Assembly: GCA_035527455.1 (NCBI GenBank)
Contig: DATLAN010000177.1
Coordinates: forward strand, 1-22,949
Direction: 5' to 3'
Length of the DNA: 22,949 nucleotides
From: DATLAN01 sp035527455
GTDB taxonomy: Bacteria; Planctomycetota; Planctomycetia; Pirellulales; Thermoguttaceae
Within the stretch, counting starts at the first letter, position 1. The number at the start of each line of letters is the position of its first letter. This document shows positions 6,491 to 16,729 of the stretch, piece by piece. The position numbers and the translations under genes are program-made. A model generated the notes under the pieces. The model was not told where the DNA came from. It did no database searches and was given only the letters and a program-made list of their open reading frames with translations.

Positions 6491-9400
6491 CGTCGGCCCC
6501 CATCGCCTCGACCTGCCGTCGGGCTTCTTCGACCGAGAGGCGGACTTGGGGAACGTCGACGTGCGGATCGAGCAGATCGTCCTCCTCGGTCTCTTCGGCC
6601 AGCGCGTCCTCGACTTCGCTCTGCAACGCGTCGAGCCACGCGGGAACCTCGAAGCCGGTGCCGCTCAGCTCGGCCGTGAACTCCTCGATCTCCTCCTCCA
6701 GACGCTGGAAGTGTTCCGGCTCGCCGCCGCCGTGCAACTCGTCGATGGCCGGGCGGACCAGCGCGCAGAGCCGGTCGATGTCCAGCGGGCGGACGAAGCG
6801 CTCGGCCAGCCGGTCGGCGATGCTCGGCAGACGCATGCCGTGCTTCTTGACCAGCCGGCCGAAACGCCTGAGGTGGTCGTCGGCGATCTCGCCGGTTCGC
6901 CGTGCGACGGCCTCGCGCCAGACGGCCGCCGCCTCGTCGCGTCCGCCGCGCACCAGCACGTCGTGGGCCAGCATCACCGGCTGCAGGTTCCAAGCCACCC
7001 GGTCGCAACTCGCCCGCAGCCGCAGGAAATCCAGCAGCGTATAGAGCATTTCGCCGCGGTCCGACTGGGTCGTCGTCGAGTTGTAATCGATATACTCCGA
7101 GTAGTTCTCCACCACGGCTTCCAGGATCACCTCGAGATGGCGGATCGCGTCGGCGCGCGAGAGTTCGCCGCCCAGATCGGCCAACAGCCGGAACTCTTCC
7201 GCGTCGGGTTCTTCCGCCAGCGCGTCGAGATACGCGTCGACCCCCTGGTGCAGGATCGCGCTGAGGTTGTTCAAACCCATGAACCGTTGCGTGAACAGAT
7301 CGGCGCCGTAGCGCTCGATGAACCGTTTGAGCGTCCGAAAACGCCGCTCATCGCCGACGGTCTCCAATACGGAAAGCCGGACGCCGCGGCTGTGGGCCAG
7401 CCAGCAGCGCAGCAGCACCTCGGTGGTCTGCTCCAACAAGGGGATCAGCTCGACGTCGGATTCCGCCGTCGAATCGCCGGCTTTCGTCCGATACCAGTCT
7501 TCCGAAGAAACCACCAGGCAGCGGACGATCGCCGTACACCCGGTGCGGAACATCTGGTCGAACTCGGTGATTGCCCCCTGACCGACCGGGTGGTCGAGTT
7601 CCATCTCCTGGGCCGTTTCGATCAGCCCGGCCGTCTCCTGCAACAATCCCAGCCTCGGCAGGTACTCCAACAACCGGTGGAGCAGCCGTTGGATGCTCCG
7701 GGAAGAGACGATGCGCTGCGGGTTGCCGCCCCGGGCCAAGGCGACGTAGAGCAACGGTTGTTCCAGCAGCGCGTCGATCAGATCGGGCAGCGCGTTGCGC
7801 ACGGCGGCCACGTCGTCCCGCAATACGCCGCGGAGCACCTTTCCGGCCGGTTCTTCCCAGGCCTCCGACGCCTCGAGGTCATGTTCCCCCGCTTCGTCGA
7901 GCCGCCCGCCGGCCGCACGGATCACTCGGCCGGCGTCGGCCGTCTCCACGCAGGCGGCGATGATCTGCTCGAGAAGCATGTCCTTGACGCCCCGGCGGCG
8001 GTCGTACTCGACCAGGGCTTCGTAGTTGCCGCGCGGCGCGGGAATTCGATACCGGTGGACCGCCGTCAGCAACTCGGCCAGGCGTCGCCGGTTGGCCGTC
8101 GCTCGCCGCAGCCATCCCGAGAGCACTTCCTCGCGGCGGTGCTCCGCACCGGCAATCGGGGAGGAAGCGACGGCGGCCAGTTTCCACAACCGCGCCAGCG
8201 TGGAGTGCATCGCCAGCCGATCGACGATCCGTTCCGCTTCGTGAACCAGCTCGAAATCCGTCGCGTCGTGTCCCCCTTCGAGCATCTCGCCTTCGAAACC
8301 GTCGTCGGTGCTGTCGCGGTACGTCACCTCTTCGTAGGCCGCGCTGAAGAGATTATCGACCTCGTCCTCTTCTTCGTCTTGCGGCTCGTCGTCGGCTTCG
8401 GCCTCCTCGTCGGCAAGCTCGAACCGCGGCACTTCCCAGAGTTCCCCCGCGTTGGCCTCCGCGTAATCGAGGAATTTTCGCGCCAGCGCCCAGCGGTGCT
8501 CCAGAGCGAGATCCTCCGCCGGCGAGTCGGCGCCGGGGGGCTTCTTCGGTTGCCACAAATCCTCCATCCAGCAGAAGGCCAGGTCGTGGAACGAGTAGTC
8601 CTCCTCGATCAGGGAAATACTGTCGGCCTGGCTGAGCCACTGGATCAACAGGGCCATCGCGGCCACCGGATCGCGTTGTTGCAGGAGCGCCTCGACCACC
8701 AGCGCGTACGTCTTCGCCGAGCGGAATTTCTCGACGTGCCGCCGCCAGAAGGCAACGTCCCCGGCGGCCGTGCCCGCCTCGTGCCACGCCCGCAACGCCG
8801 TGGTCACGTGTTCGACCGACTGGCCGGTCTCTCGCCCGGAAATCCCCTCCACCGCGCTGACCTCGACGCTGGCGAACCGGTCCCACCACCGGGCGAGCCG
8901 GTCGAGGCCTTCGGCCAGTTTGCCGTACAACGGATCGTTTCCCGCCGCCGCCGCCGCCTTCAGCAGTTGGACGTACAGTCCGAAGATATCGCCGAGAAGA
9001 TCGATCAGTTCGTCGATGCGGTGGTCGTGTACGCTGTTCTCGACCGCCGGGAAGAGGCTGTACTGGGCCCCGAACCCGAGAATGTTCCACGGATCGACGA
9101 TGGCCCCGCACTCGATCGCCCGGTGCAGCAGGTCTTCCAGCTCGGGGAGCAAGGCCGCTGCCGCTTCGAGCCGGCCCCGTTCCAACTCGAACTCGGCGGT
9201 CGCCAGCCGGCACTGCAAGTCGCACTTCATCCGGGCGGAAGCGACCGGCACGACGCGGGCCTGGCGTGCCGCCGCGTCGGTGTATCCCATCCGGGCGAAG
9301 ATCTGGGCCAACTGGACGTGTTGCAGTTGTTCGGCCCGGCGACGCGCCAAGTGCTGGTTGAAGTCCTGCCGGGCCCCGCCGAACGGTTGGCGCAGCGTGG

Positions 9401-10451
9401 CCGCCTCGGCCCGAAGCCGCTGGGCGTGCGGTCCCGAAAGCCGCGCGATGAGCTGTTCGTAGAATGTGTCGCGATAGGCCGCGATGTGCTGCACCAGCGT
9501 GGCCAGCGTCGCGTCGGAACTGTGCGCGTCGGGCCGATTGCCGCTGACGCCCGACCCCATCAACATCGTCCCGGCCAACACGGCCGCCGCCTCGAACAAG
9601 ACCTCCTCCGAAGGCAACTCGCCGCAGTTCTCCACTCGGGCCAGCATCGCGTCCAGCGCCACCTGCTGCACCACGAACCGGCGGCAACGGCCCGAGTTGT
9701 CCAGCCGGTCCGGGTCCCACTGGCCGTAGAGATAGTTCGGCCGCTTGCCGACCGGGTGATCGAAGTCGAACGCTCGAGGGTCCAACGCCAACTCGTCGAG
9801 CAGCTCCGGATCGAACCATGCCTGGAACAGCAGCGCCGAATCCGTCGTTTCGAGAATCTCCAGGGCCTTTTCGAGCAACTCCCGATAGCGCCCCACGCCC
9901 ACCCCGGCCCCGCGGATGTAAAGCGGGATCGGACGCACGTACTCGTGGGCGTAGGGCTGGATCTTCTGCTCGGTTTCGAGCACGGCGACGGGCCGGTGGC
10001 CGAGATAGTCGTTCAGTTGATCGAGCGCGCCGCGGACGATCCGGTCCGATTCGTCCCAAGGCCCCCCCTGCTGCAGCACGGCCTCGCAAACACGGCCCAC
10101 GAACAGCGGCTGGAACAACCGCTCCTCGGTCTGGTGGAACAGCAGATCGCGGTGATGGTTTCGGAAGGCGGGCAGCGTCGCGTCGAAAACCGTGTGCAGC
10201 ACGGCCTTGGCCTGTTCGACCCGGCAGAACGCGTCGGACTTGCCGTCGAGCTGCTCCAAAGCGGCCAGGAGCACGTGGCCGAATGTCTGCCAGGTCGGCG
10301 CATCACGCTGCCGGCTGCTCTCGATCCGGCCGAACAGGTCGTTGACGTTTCGCAGGAACGCAGGGTCCGGCGCGCCGGAGGAAAAGTTCAGATAGCCGAG
10401 GATCTCCTGCGCGATCTTCCAGGCGTCGTTGCCCAGTTGGCCAAGTTCCAT
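6486..10451 (-). CDS. Very large helical protein of unknown function (1321 aa)
   Basis: I do not recognise any named domain in this 1321-residue protein. It begins MELGQLGNDAWKIAQEIL and has no signal peptide and no convincing membrane helix, so it is probably cytoplasmic. Composition suggests an almost wholly alpha-helical fold (high A, L, E, R; few glycine-rich stretches), resembling repeat scaffolds such as TPR or ARM-like solenoids, but no regular repeat period could be read by eye. A strongly acidic stretch at about 676-700 (rich in D/E, including EPQDEEEDEVDN) splits it into two halves of similar size and probably forms a flexible linker. The C-terminus is again acidic (EETEEDDLLDP) and ends in a short helix. 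A GGGAG lies about 11 bases before the ATG. The gene is transcribed alone, and its stop codon lies in a repeat unit. A scaffold or bacterial structural role is only a guess. Confidence 0.85.
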   Translation of the reverse strand: MELGQLGNDAWKIAQEILGYLNFSSGAPDPAFLRNVNDLFGRIESSRQRDAPTWQTFGHVLLAALEQLDGKSDAFCRVEQAKAVLHTVFDATLPAFRNHHRDLLFHQTEERLFQPLFVGRVCEAVLQQGGPWDESDRIVRGALDQLNDYLGHRPVAVLETEQKIQPYAHEYVRPIPLYIRGAGVGVGRYRELLEKALEILETTDSALLFQAWFDPELLDELALDPRAFDFDHPVGKRPNYLYGQWDPDRLDNSGRCRRFVVQQVALDAMLARVENCGELPSEEVLFEAAAVLAGTMLMGSGVSGNRPDAHSSDATLATLVQHIAAYRDTFYEQLIARLSGPHAQRLRAEAATLRQPFGGARQDFNQHLARRRAEQLQHVQLAQIFARMGYTDAAARQARVVPVASARMKCDLQCRLATAEFELERGRLEAAAALLPELEDLLHRAIECGAIVDPWNILGFGAQYSLFPAVENSVHDHRIDELIDLLGDIFGLYVQLLKAAAAAGNDPLYGKLAEGLDRLARWWDRFASVEVSAVEGISGRETGQSVEHVTTALRAWHEAGTAAGDVAFWRRHVEKFRSAKTYALVVEALLQQRDPVAAMALLIQWLSQADSISLIEEDYSFHDLAFCWMEDLWQPKKPPGADSPAEDLALEHRWALARKFLDYAEANAGELWEVPRFELADEEAEADDEPQDEEEDEVDNLFSAAYEEVTYRDSTDDGFEGEMLEGGHDATDFELVHEAERIVDRLAMHSTLARLWKLAAVASSPIAGAEHRREEVLSGWLRRATANRRRLAELLTAVHRYRIPAPRGNYEALVEYDRRRGVKDMLLEQIIAACVETADAGRVIRAAGGRLDEAGEHDLEASEAWEEPAGKVLRGVLRDDVAAVRNALPDLIDALLEQPLLYVALARGGNPQRIVSSRSIQRLLHRLLEYLPRLGLLQETAGLIETAQEMELDHPVGQGAITEFDQMFRTGCTAIVRCLVVSSEDWYRTKAGDSTAESDVELIPLLEQTTEVLLRCWLAHSRGVRLSVLETVGDERRFRTLKRFIERYGADLFTQRFMGLNNLSAILHQGVDAYLDALAEEPDAEEFRLLADLGGELSRADAIRHLEVILEAVVENYSEYIDYNSTTTQSDRGEMLYTLLDFLRLRASCDRVAWNLQPVMLAHDVLVRGGRDEAAAVWREAVARRTGEIADDHLRRFGRLVKKHGMRLPSIADRLAERFVRPLDIDRLCALVRPAIDELHGGGEPEHFQRLEEEIEEFTAELSGTGFEVPAWLDALQSEVEDALAEETEEDDLLDPHVDVPQVRLSVEEARRQVEAMGADE

Positions 10452-10648
10452 TCAGTCGTTACTCCCGGCAAAAACACCCGCCCTCGCTCGGCCCACGACG
10501 CCCACCCCCCGTTAGAGCAGAATCGCGTGTTGGGGCCATCGCCATCGGGCAGCCGCACTTGCTCATCGTAGGCCGTCCAGCCGCCGCGGTCCAGGCGTAA
10601 TGGTCCAGCGGGTGGGTGTGAGGAAACCGGCTCCAAGTTCCTCGGCGA
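10452..10648. other. Spacer upstream of the 1321-residue gene; possible decayed coding remnant
   Basis: Divergent spacer between the large minus-strand gene and the PQQ-type gene. Minus-strand frames are open across 10459-10731 and 10388-10723 but run straight through the inverted repeat at 10649-10725, and their translations look like no family I know. One gives a plausible protein-like stretch (RLDRGGWTAYDEQVRLPDGD), which could be a decayed gene end. No promoter could be assigned with confidence. Confidence 0.3.
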
Positions 10649-10725
10649 GGGTGGCACGCCCTGAGGAACGAAGGGCGTGGGATGGCATGTTTTCCACGCC
10701 CTTCGTTCCTCAGGACGTGCCACCC
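10649..10725. repeat. 32-bp inverted repeat with 13-nt loop, copy 1
   Basis: Arms 10649-10680 and 10694-10725 pair with a single mismatch; the stem begins GGGTGGCACGCCCTGAGG. The loop is GATGGCATGTTTT. A second copy with the same stem and loop length is at 15299-15375. The remaining spacer up to 10859 contains only the leader of the PQQ-type gene. Confidence 0.95.
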
Positions 10726-10859
10726 GGCCACCGGAGGGGTCGGAGAAGCCTCAGCCGGGCGAAACGCACGTTTTCCGCGTGCGTTTCGCCGGCGTTGCGG
10801 TTATCATGGAAAGGTCGGAGTGTCTCTTTCGATTCCGCTTTAGATTCTGAGGAAGCCCG

Positions 10860-12404
10860 ATGACCATTCTGCGACGCTTGGGCCTTTTCGCCGTGTTGGC
10901 CATGGTTGCCAGCCCGGCCGATCGCTCGTCGGCTGCTCTTGGAAGCGCCATCATTCCGGAACCCGAGGCCAATCGGCACGGACTGACGCGGCCCTGGTTC
11001 ACGCAAATCCAAATGGATCGCAGCAGGGCTCGCCTTCGCCACGTCGTGCTCCATGAGGGGATCTTGTACGCCCAGACCGATCGTGCCATGGTCCACGCCC
11101 TCGACGCCGAGACCGGCAAAACGCTTTGGGCGCGTATCATCGGGCGGCCGGATCATCCCAGCATGACCCCGGGCCTGGGCCGGGATCTGCTGGCGGTCGT
11201 CAACGGCTCGCGACTCTACGTGGTCAATCGCTACAACGGCGACCTGCTCTATGAAGTCCAGGTCGGCGGCGCGCCCGGTGCCGGAGCCGCCGTGAGCAAG
11301 AAACGGGCCTACGTGCCGATGGTCGACGGCATGGTGATGGCATATCGCCTCGAACCGCTGACCGACCCTTCGAGGGAACTGGGAACAGCCAAGAAGGTCC
11401 TCACGGAGAAAGAGAAAGCGGAGACCGAGGAAGACCGCCGTGAAAACCTTCGCCTTTCCCAAGAGTACATTCCCCCCTTGTCTTGCCGGTCTTTCGGCAA
11501 GGCGTTGGTCCAGCCGCTGGTCACCAGCCAGGCGAAGGGCGAGGAAATCGTGGTCTGGCCGACCGATCGCGGCTTCCTCAACATCGCCAAGATCGATTTG
11601 ATGCGCGAAGACGTTTTCGCGATCAAGTATCGCCTGGAGACCGACGCGGGAATCGCCGCTCGGCCCACCTACCTGCCGCCCGATCCCGACAAAGAGGCCG
11701 CCTCCGGCGTGATCTTCGGGGCCTCGCGAGACGGATTCGTGCACGCGATCGAAGAGCGCGGCGGGCAATCGCTCTGGCGGTTCTCGACCGGCGAGCCGAT
11801 GGTTCAGCCGGCCGTGGTGGTCGAAAATCGGGTCTACGCAACCACCCAGCGCGGCGGCATGTTCTGCCTCGATGCCGAAACCGGAAGCGAGATCTGGTGG
11901 GCTCCCCATCTCAGGCAATTCCTCGCCGCCAGCAAGGATCGGGTGTACGCAGCGGACAGCCTGGGCCGCATCCTCGTTCTCCGGGCCGACACGGGCGCCC
12001 GCCTCGATGCCATCGAAGCGGCCGCCTCGCCGATCAAGATGATCAACTCGCAAACCGACCGGATCTACCTGGCCAGCGAAACCGGGCTGGTCCAGTGTCT
12101 GCACGAGTTGGAGTTGTCTGAACCGATTCGTCACAACCTGGACCGATGGATGGCCGCGGCCGGCGAAAGGCTGCCCACCAAGTTCGAGGACCAGACGCCG
12201 GCAGCCGGCGTGGAGCCCGGCGTGGGACTACCCCCCATCGGGGGTGAAGACCCACTAACCCCCAAGGGCGGCGATCCCCTGGCTCCGCCCGCCAGAGGTC
12301 CGGGAGATCCGTTTCCACCCTTCGGCGGTGGCGGTGCCAATCCCGACCCGCTGGGAGGCGCCGGGGGAGATCCGCTGGGCGGTGGCAACGATCCGTTCAA
12401 TTGA
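10860..12404 (+). CDS. Exported PQQ-like beta-propeller repeat protein
   Basis: 514 residues. An N-terminal signal peptide (hydrophobic 5-17, likely cleavage near SSAALG at 23-28) indicates export. The body holds repeated blade signatures of the PQQ/BamB-type propeller: VHALDAETGKTLWAR (about 80-94), LYVVNRYNGDLLYEV, FVHAIEERGGQSLWRFSTG, MFCLDAETGSEIWWAP and ILVLRADTGARLDAI. A charged insertion rich in K and E lies near 176-200. The last 75 residues are low-complexity Gly/Pro/Asp with DPL and DPF motifs, probably a disordered tail. GAGGA at 10849-10853 precedes the ATG. Such proteins act as scaffolds or, when they bind PQQ, as dehydrogenases; no catalytic signature is visible, so a structural role is more likely. 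Confidence 0.88.
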   Translation: MTILRRLGLFAVLAMVASPADRSSAALGSAIIPEPEANRHGLTRPWFTQIQMDRSRARLRHVVLHEGILYAQTDRAMVHALDAETGKTLWARIIGRPDHPSMTPGLGRDLLAVVNGSRLYVVNRYNGDLLYEVQVGGAPGAGAAVSKKRAYVPMVDGMVMAYRLEPLTDPSRELGTAKKVLTEKEKAETEEDRRENLRLSQEYIPPLSCRSFGKALVQPLVTSQAKGEEIVVWPTDRGFLNIAKIDLMREDVFAIKYRLETDAGIAARPTYLPPDPDKEAASGVIFGASRDGFVHAIEERGGQSLWRFSTGEPMVQPAVVVENRVYATTQRGGMFCLDAETGSEIWWAPHLRQFLAASKDRVYAADSLGRILVLRADTGARLDAIEAAASPIKMINSQTDRIYLASETGLVQCLHELELSEPIRHNLDRWMAAAGERLPTKFEDQTPAAGVEPGVGLPPIGGEDPLTPKGGDPLAPPARGPGDPFPPFGGGGANPDPLGGAGGDPLGGGNDPFN

Positions 12405-12555
12405 CGGACTGAAAAAGCCGCAATTCGCTTTCCCTCCTCTGCCTCCACTTCGCAGTCTGCCTATCTTTGCGCGCCGCATCCTTGACGAATGAGGGTCGAG
12501 GGCGTAAACATTTGAATGTCGTTCGTCGTCAGGTGGCGGTGCGGCGAAGTTGTCT

Positions 12556-12568
12556 GGACTTCAAGTCC
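12556..12568. promoter_or_regulatory. Short palindrome upstream of purH
   Basis: GGACTT-C-AAGTCC lies 18 bp before the purH ATG in the 182-bp leader. It could be an operator half-site pair or a small mRNA hairpin that limits translation. No purine riboswitch is recognisable. Weak evidence. Confidence 0.25.
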
Positions 12569-12586
12569 TCCTTCAAAGGTGTCCCA

Positions 12587-14155
<1,569 letters not shown>

Positions 14156-14156
14156 C

Positions 14157-14179
14157 GGGAAGGGGATAGGGGTTAGGGG
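14157..14179 (+). repeat. Four G-runs just after the purH stop, potential G-quadruplex
   Basis: Runs of G at 14157-14159, 14162-14165, 14169-14172 and 14176-14179 are separated by 2-3 bases, fitting the classical G-quadruplex pattern. It starts two bases after the purH stop codon, so it could form in the transcript as well as in the coding-strand DNA. Confidence 0.75.
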
Positions 14180-14496
14180 TTAGACTCTTACGTCGCAAGT
14201 TATGCGCACGGTGGGTGCATGTTTGAGCTAACCATTCGTGACAGCAACGTTTAGCGGGCGGGCTTGCCCGCCGTTTGGTTGCGGCTCTGCCGCATTACGG
14301 ATTTGGGGCTCGGAATTCCGGAATATCCCTGATCGCCGACTCCCATTCCCTGGTCCCCAACGCGATCGTTGGTTGTGGCGAAACGGCGGGCAAGCCCGCC
14401 CGCTAAACGGTGTTTTCACAGCTTGTTATGTTGAACTCATGCGCGCCGCGCCCAGAACTCGCGACCCAAGATTCCATCCCCTAACCCCTATCCCCT
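14161..14496. repeat. Nested inverted-repeat element filling the purH-trpC spacer
   Basis: Outer arms 14161-14179 and 14478-14496 form a perfect 19-bp inverted repeat (GGGGATAGGGGTTAGG type). Inside, arms 14248-14276 and 14381-14409 form a perfect 29-bp inverted repeat; each of these also contains its own small palindrome CGGGC...GCCCG. A further hairpin TGCGGC-TCT-GCCGCA sits just inside the left inner arm. The whole looks like a MITE-like or REP-like insertion about 336 bp long. Its right end lies 7 bp before the trpC ATG. No gene is seen inside. Confidence 0.88.
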
Positions 14497-14503
14497 ATCC
14501 CTT

Positions 14504-15286
14504 ATGCCCACCATCCTCGACAAGATCGTCGCCGCCAAACGCGAGGAGGTCCGCCGCGCGAAGGCCGAAACGTCCGAGGAAATGCTTCGCCGGCGGCTTC
14601 CCGACGCGCCGCCGGTGCGTGATTTCTTCGCCGCTTTGGCCCGACCCGGACCGATCCACCTGATTGCCGAAGTCAAGAAGGCCAGCCCGAGCAAAGGGGT
14701 CATTCGGGCGGACTTCCACCCGGTGGAAATCGCCGGCATCTACCAGCAGCACGGGGCCGCCTGCATCAGCGTGTTGACCGACGAGCCTTACTTTCAGGGC
14801 AGCCTGGATTACCTCCGCCGAATCCGCGCGGCCGTCGATCTGCCGGTGCTGCGGAAGGATTTCATCATCGACCCGTACCAGGTGGTCGAAGCCAGGGCCG
14901 CAGGCGCCGACGCGGTGCTGCTGATCGCCGAATGTCTCGCCGGCGATTCGCTCAAGACGCTGCACGACGCGGTAGTCGAGCTGGGCATGACACCGCTGGT
15001 CGAACTGTTCGAGCCGGCCAATCTGCCCCGGGTGTTGGACGCCGGGGCGCGTCTGGTGGGCATCAACAACCGCGACCTCCGCACCTTCAAGACCGATCTG
15101 GAACACACGCTGCGTCTCCGCCGCGAGATTCCCCCCGACCGGCTCGTCGTCGGCGAGAGCGGCATCCGCACCCGGGAAGACGTGCTGCGGCTCGAATCGG
15201 CCGGCGTCAACGCGATGCTCGTCGGCGAATCCCTCATGTCCAGCCCCGACGTCGCCGCAGCCGTCGACGCGCTGCTGGGCCGCTGA
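14504..15286 (+). CDS. trpC: Indole-3-glycerol-phosphate synthase TrpC
   Basis: 260 residues, typical for the monofunctional enzyme that converts CdRP to indole-3-glycerol phosphate in tryptophan synthesis. TIM-barrel signatures are all present: E56-V-K58-K-A-S-P-S-K-G (K58 catalytic), SVLTD, L-R-K118-D-F (second catalytic lysine), LLIAE, V185-G-I-N-N-R-D-L, and the phosphate-binding VGESGI (216-221) and LVGESLM. It is not linked to other trp genes here. The chosen ATG gives the expected MPTILDKIVAAKREE start. There is no Shine-Dalgarno: the 25 bases upstream are the C-rich end of the repeat element, so initiation is probably leaderless or SD-independent. Confidence 0.97.
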   Translation: MPTILDKIVAAKREEVRRAKAETSEEMLRRRLPDAPPVRDFFAALARPGPIHLIAEVKKASPSKGVIRADFHPVEIAGIYQQHGAACISVLTDEPYFQGSLDYLRRIRAAVDLPVLRKDFIIDPYQVVEARAAGADAVLLIAECLAGDSLKTLHDAVVELGMTPLVELFEPANLPRVLDAGARLVGINNRDLRTFKTDLEHTLRLRREIPPDRLVVGESGIRTREDVLRLESAGVNAMLVGESLMSSPDVAAAVDALLGR

Positions 15287-15298
15287 ACTCGATGAATC

Positions 15299-15375
15299 GG
15301 GTGGCACGCCCTGAGGAACGAAGGGCGTGGAAAACCTGGCAAGCCACGCCCTTCGTTCCTCAGGGCGTGCCACCC
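15299..15375. repeat. 32-bp inverted repeat with 13-nt loop, copy 2
   Basis: Arms 15299-15330 and 15344-15375 are perfect reverse complements, with loop AAAACCTGGCAAG. It is the same family as 10649-10725. When reverse-complemented, its loop (CTTGCCAGGTTTT) matches the loop of copy 1 at 9 of 13 positions, so the two copies are inserted in opposite orientations. It lies 13 bp after the trpC stop codon and could also stabilise or end that transcript, but has no T-tract. Confidence 0.95.
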
Positions 15376-15492
15376 TCGCTCAAGGAATGATTATCCTTGT
15401 GCGTTGTCCGTCCCGCCGAGGCGAGACTTGGGCTGCGGGGCCTTTTGCAGTATGGTGGAGCGTATCGGTCCTGACGCATCACGGGGACGATC

Positions 15493-16605
15493 ATGCCGTT
15501 TTGGCGAAGATTCCGTCGGGCGAAACCGGTCGACGCCGCTAGTGAAACGCCGCCTTCACCGGGGGCTGCCCGCGCGGCTGCGCGGAAGCTGCCCCTTTGG
15601 AAGCGGGTTCTGTTTATCGTGGCGGCAAATCTGCTCGTGCTCGCAGCGGCCGCCGTCGTAGGGGAACTGGCGTGTCGCGTGTTTGCGCCGCAGGCCGGCT
15701 ATGGGACGCTGCCCGAGGGAGCCATGGAAATGCTCCGGTTCTCCGACGATACCTATCTGGGCTGGGAACTGCGGCCCGGCGTGCTGGACCATAATTCGGC
15801 CGGCTTCCGCGGCCGGAAAACCGAGCCGGGCAAACCACCCGGCGTGTGGCGGATCGCCGTGCTCGGCGACTCGGTGACCTACGGCCTGCACGTGGAAGCG
15901 GACGAGGCCTACCCCAGCGTGCTCGAGTCGGAACTCGACGCGGCGAGGGCGGGCCGGGTGGAAGTGCTCAATTTCGGCGTGCCCGGCTACAACTCCTTCC
16001 AGGAATACACGCTGCTGAAGACCCGGGTGCTGCCGTTCGAGCCCGATCTGGTCGTCCTCACGTTCACGCCCGACGACGTGGAGACCTCGCCGGTGATCAT
16101 CGACGTCGGCGGCCGGAGGTGCCTCTTCCGAAACCAATTCGAAGGCGTCGGGCTGTTGAACAACCCGGTCCACTGGTTCGTCTTCCGCCGTTCGCACCTC
16201 TACCGATTCCTCTACAAACACCTGGTGCTGGCCTTCGCGGCCGAGGAGGCCGACTTCGAGGCCGTCTACGTGCAGCCGGACGTGCAATGGGAAAACGTCC
16301 TTCGCATGGCCGAATGGTGCGACCGGCACCGGACGCCCTTTCTGCTGGTGCTGAGTCCTTTCCTCTTGCCCCTGGAGGGAGATCTCGACGAGGCGGAAAG
16401 CGCCCGATATCGGCAGGCGCTGGACCGGATCCGAGAGCGTGCCGCGGTCGCCGGCGTGGAGGTGCTGGACCTCGGGCCTCTCTACGAAGAACAGACCGGC
16501 CGGTTGAAGATCCGACCGGAGGATCACGAGCATCTCAACCCCCACGGGCACCGCCTGGTCGCCGAAGCCCTGCGAGAGAAAGTGCTCTCGATGCGGAGCG
16601 AGTGA
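15493..16605 (+). CDS. Membrane-anchored SGNH/GDSL-type hydrolase
   Basis: 370 residues. A cytoplasmic basic N-terminus (WRRFRRAK) is followed by one hydrophobic helix at about 39-60 (VLFIVAANLLVLAAAAVVGE), so the catalytic domain is probably outside the membrane. SGNH blocks: I, G125-D126-S127-V-T-Y-G with nucleophile S127; II, G162-V-P-G-Y-N-S; V, D344-x-x-H347 in DHEHLNPHGH. Block III normally supplies an Asn to the oxyanion hole, but here the position reads T-P-D194-D195, a possible weakening or replacement. Such planctomycete and alginate-acetylation-related enzymes de-acetylate or acetylate extracellular glycans; the substrate is unknown. GGGGA lies six bases before the ATG. Confidence 0.88.
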   Translation: MPFWRRFRRAKPVDAASETPPSPGAARAAARKLPLWKRVLFIVAANLLVLAAAAVVGELACRVFAPQAGYGTLPEGAMEMLRFSDDTYLGWELRPGVLDHNSAGFRGRKTEPGKPPGVWRIAVLGDSVTYGLHVEADEAYPSVLESELDAARAGRVEVLNFGVPGYNSFQEYTLLKTRVLPFEPDLVVLTFTPDDVETSPVIIDVGGRRCLFRNQFEGVGLLNNPVHWFVFRRSHLYRFLYKHLVLAFAAEEADFEAVYVQPDVQWENVLRMAEWCDRHRTPFLLVLSPFLLPLEGDLDEAESARYRQALDRIRERAAVAGVEVLDLGPLYEEQTGRLKIRPEDHEHLNPHGHRLVAEALREKVLSMRSE

Positions 16606-16610
16606 GAGGT

Positions 16611-16729
16611 CGAATATCGAATGAAGAAGGTTGACAGGGAGTCGTCGTGCGGCGAAGGGGAGCCGACGTTGCGTGAGCGTTCCGTTTCCTTCGTATTTCA
16701 CCATTCCTTGTTCGATATTCGATATTCAG
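16611..16729. repeat. Repeat block at the 5' break of the second M56 gene
   Basis: It is bounded by an 11-bp inverted repeat (CGAATATCGAA at 16611-16621, TTCGATATTCG at 16711-16721). It contains a 24-bp sequence (16702-16725, starting CATTCCTTG) that recurs exactly at 19075-19098 in the same orientation. The M56 homology begins at about 16730, immediately after this block. Confidence 0.8.

Noticed and set aside
6163..7008. N-terminal extension of the ParD-like gene up to 7008
   Set aside because: The upstream codons translate the tandem array and the antisense of the large gene; a good Shine-Dalgarno supports the start at 6162.
6414..10571. Plus-strand open frame of 1385 codons opposite the large minus-strand gene
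   Set aside because: Both strands are open here. The minus-strand product has normal protein composition, an acidic linker and a ribosome-binding site, whereas the plus-strand frame begins in the repeat array and reads as typical antisense (RVGR, VVQ, HRP-rich). It cannot be fully excluded without homology searches.
12467..12586. 40-codon N-terminal extension of PurH
   Set aside because: The added residues are not part of the PurH fold, and the ATG at 12587 gives the normal length and start of the family.
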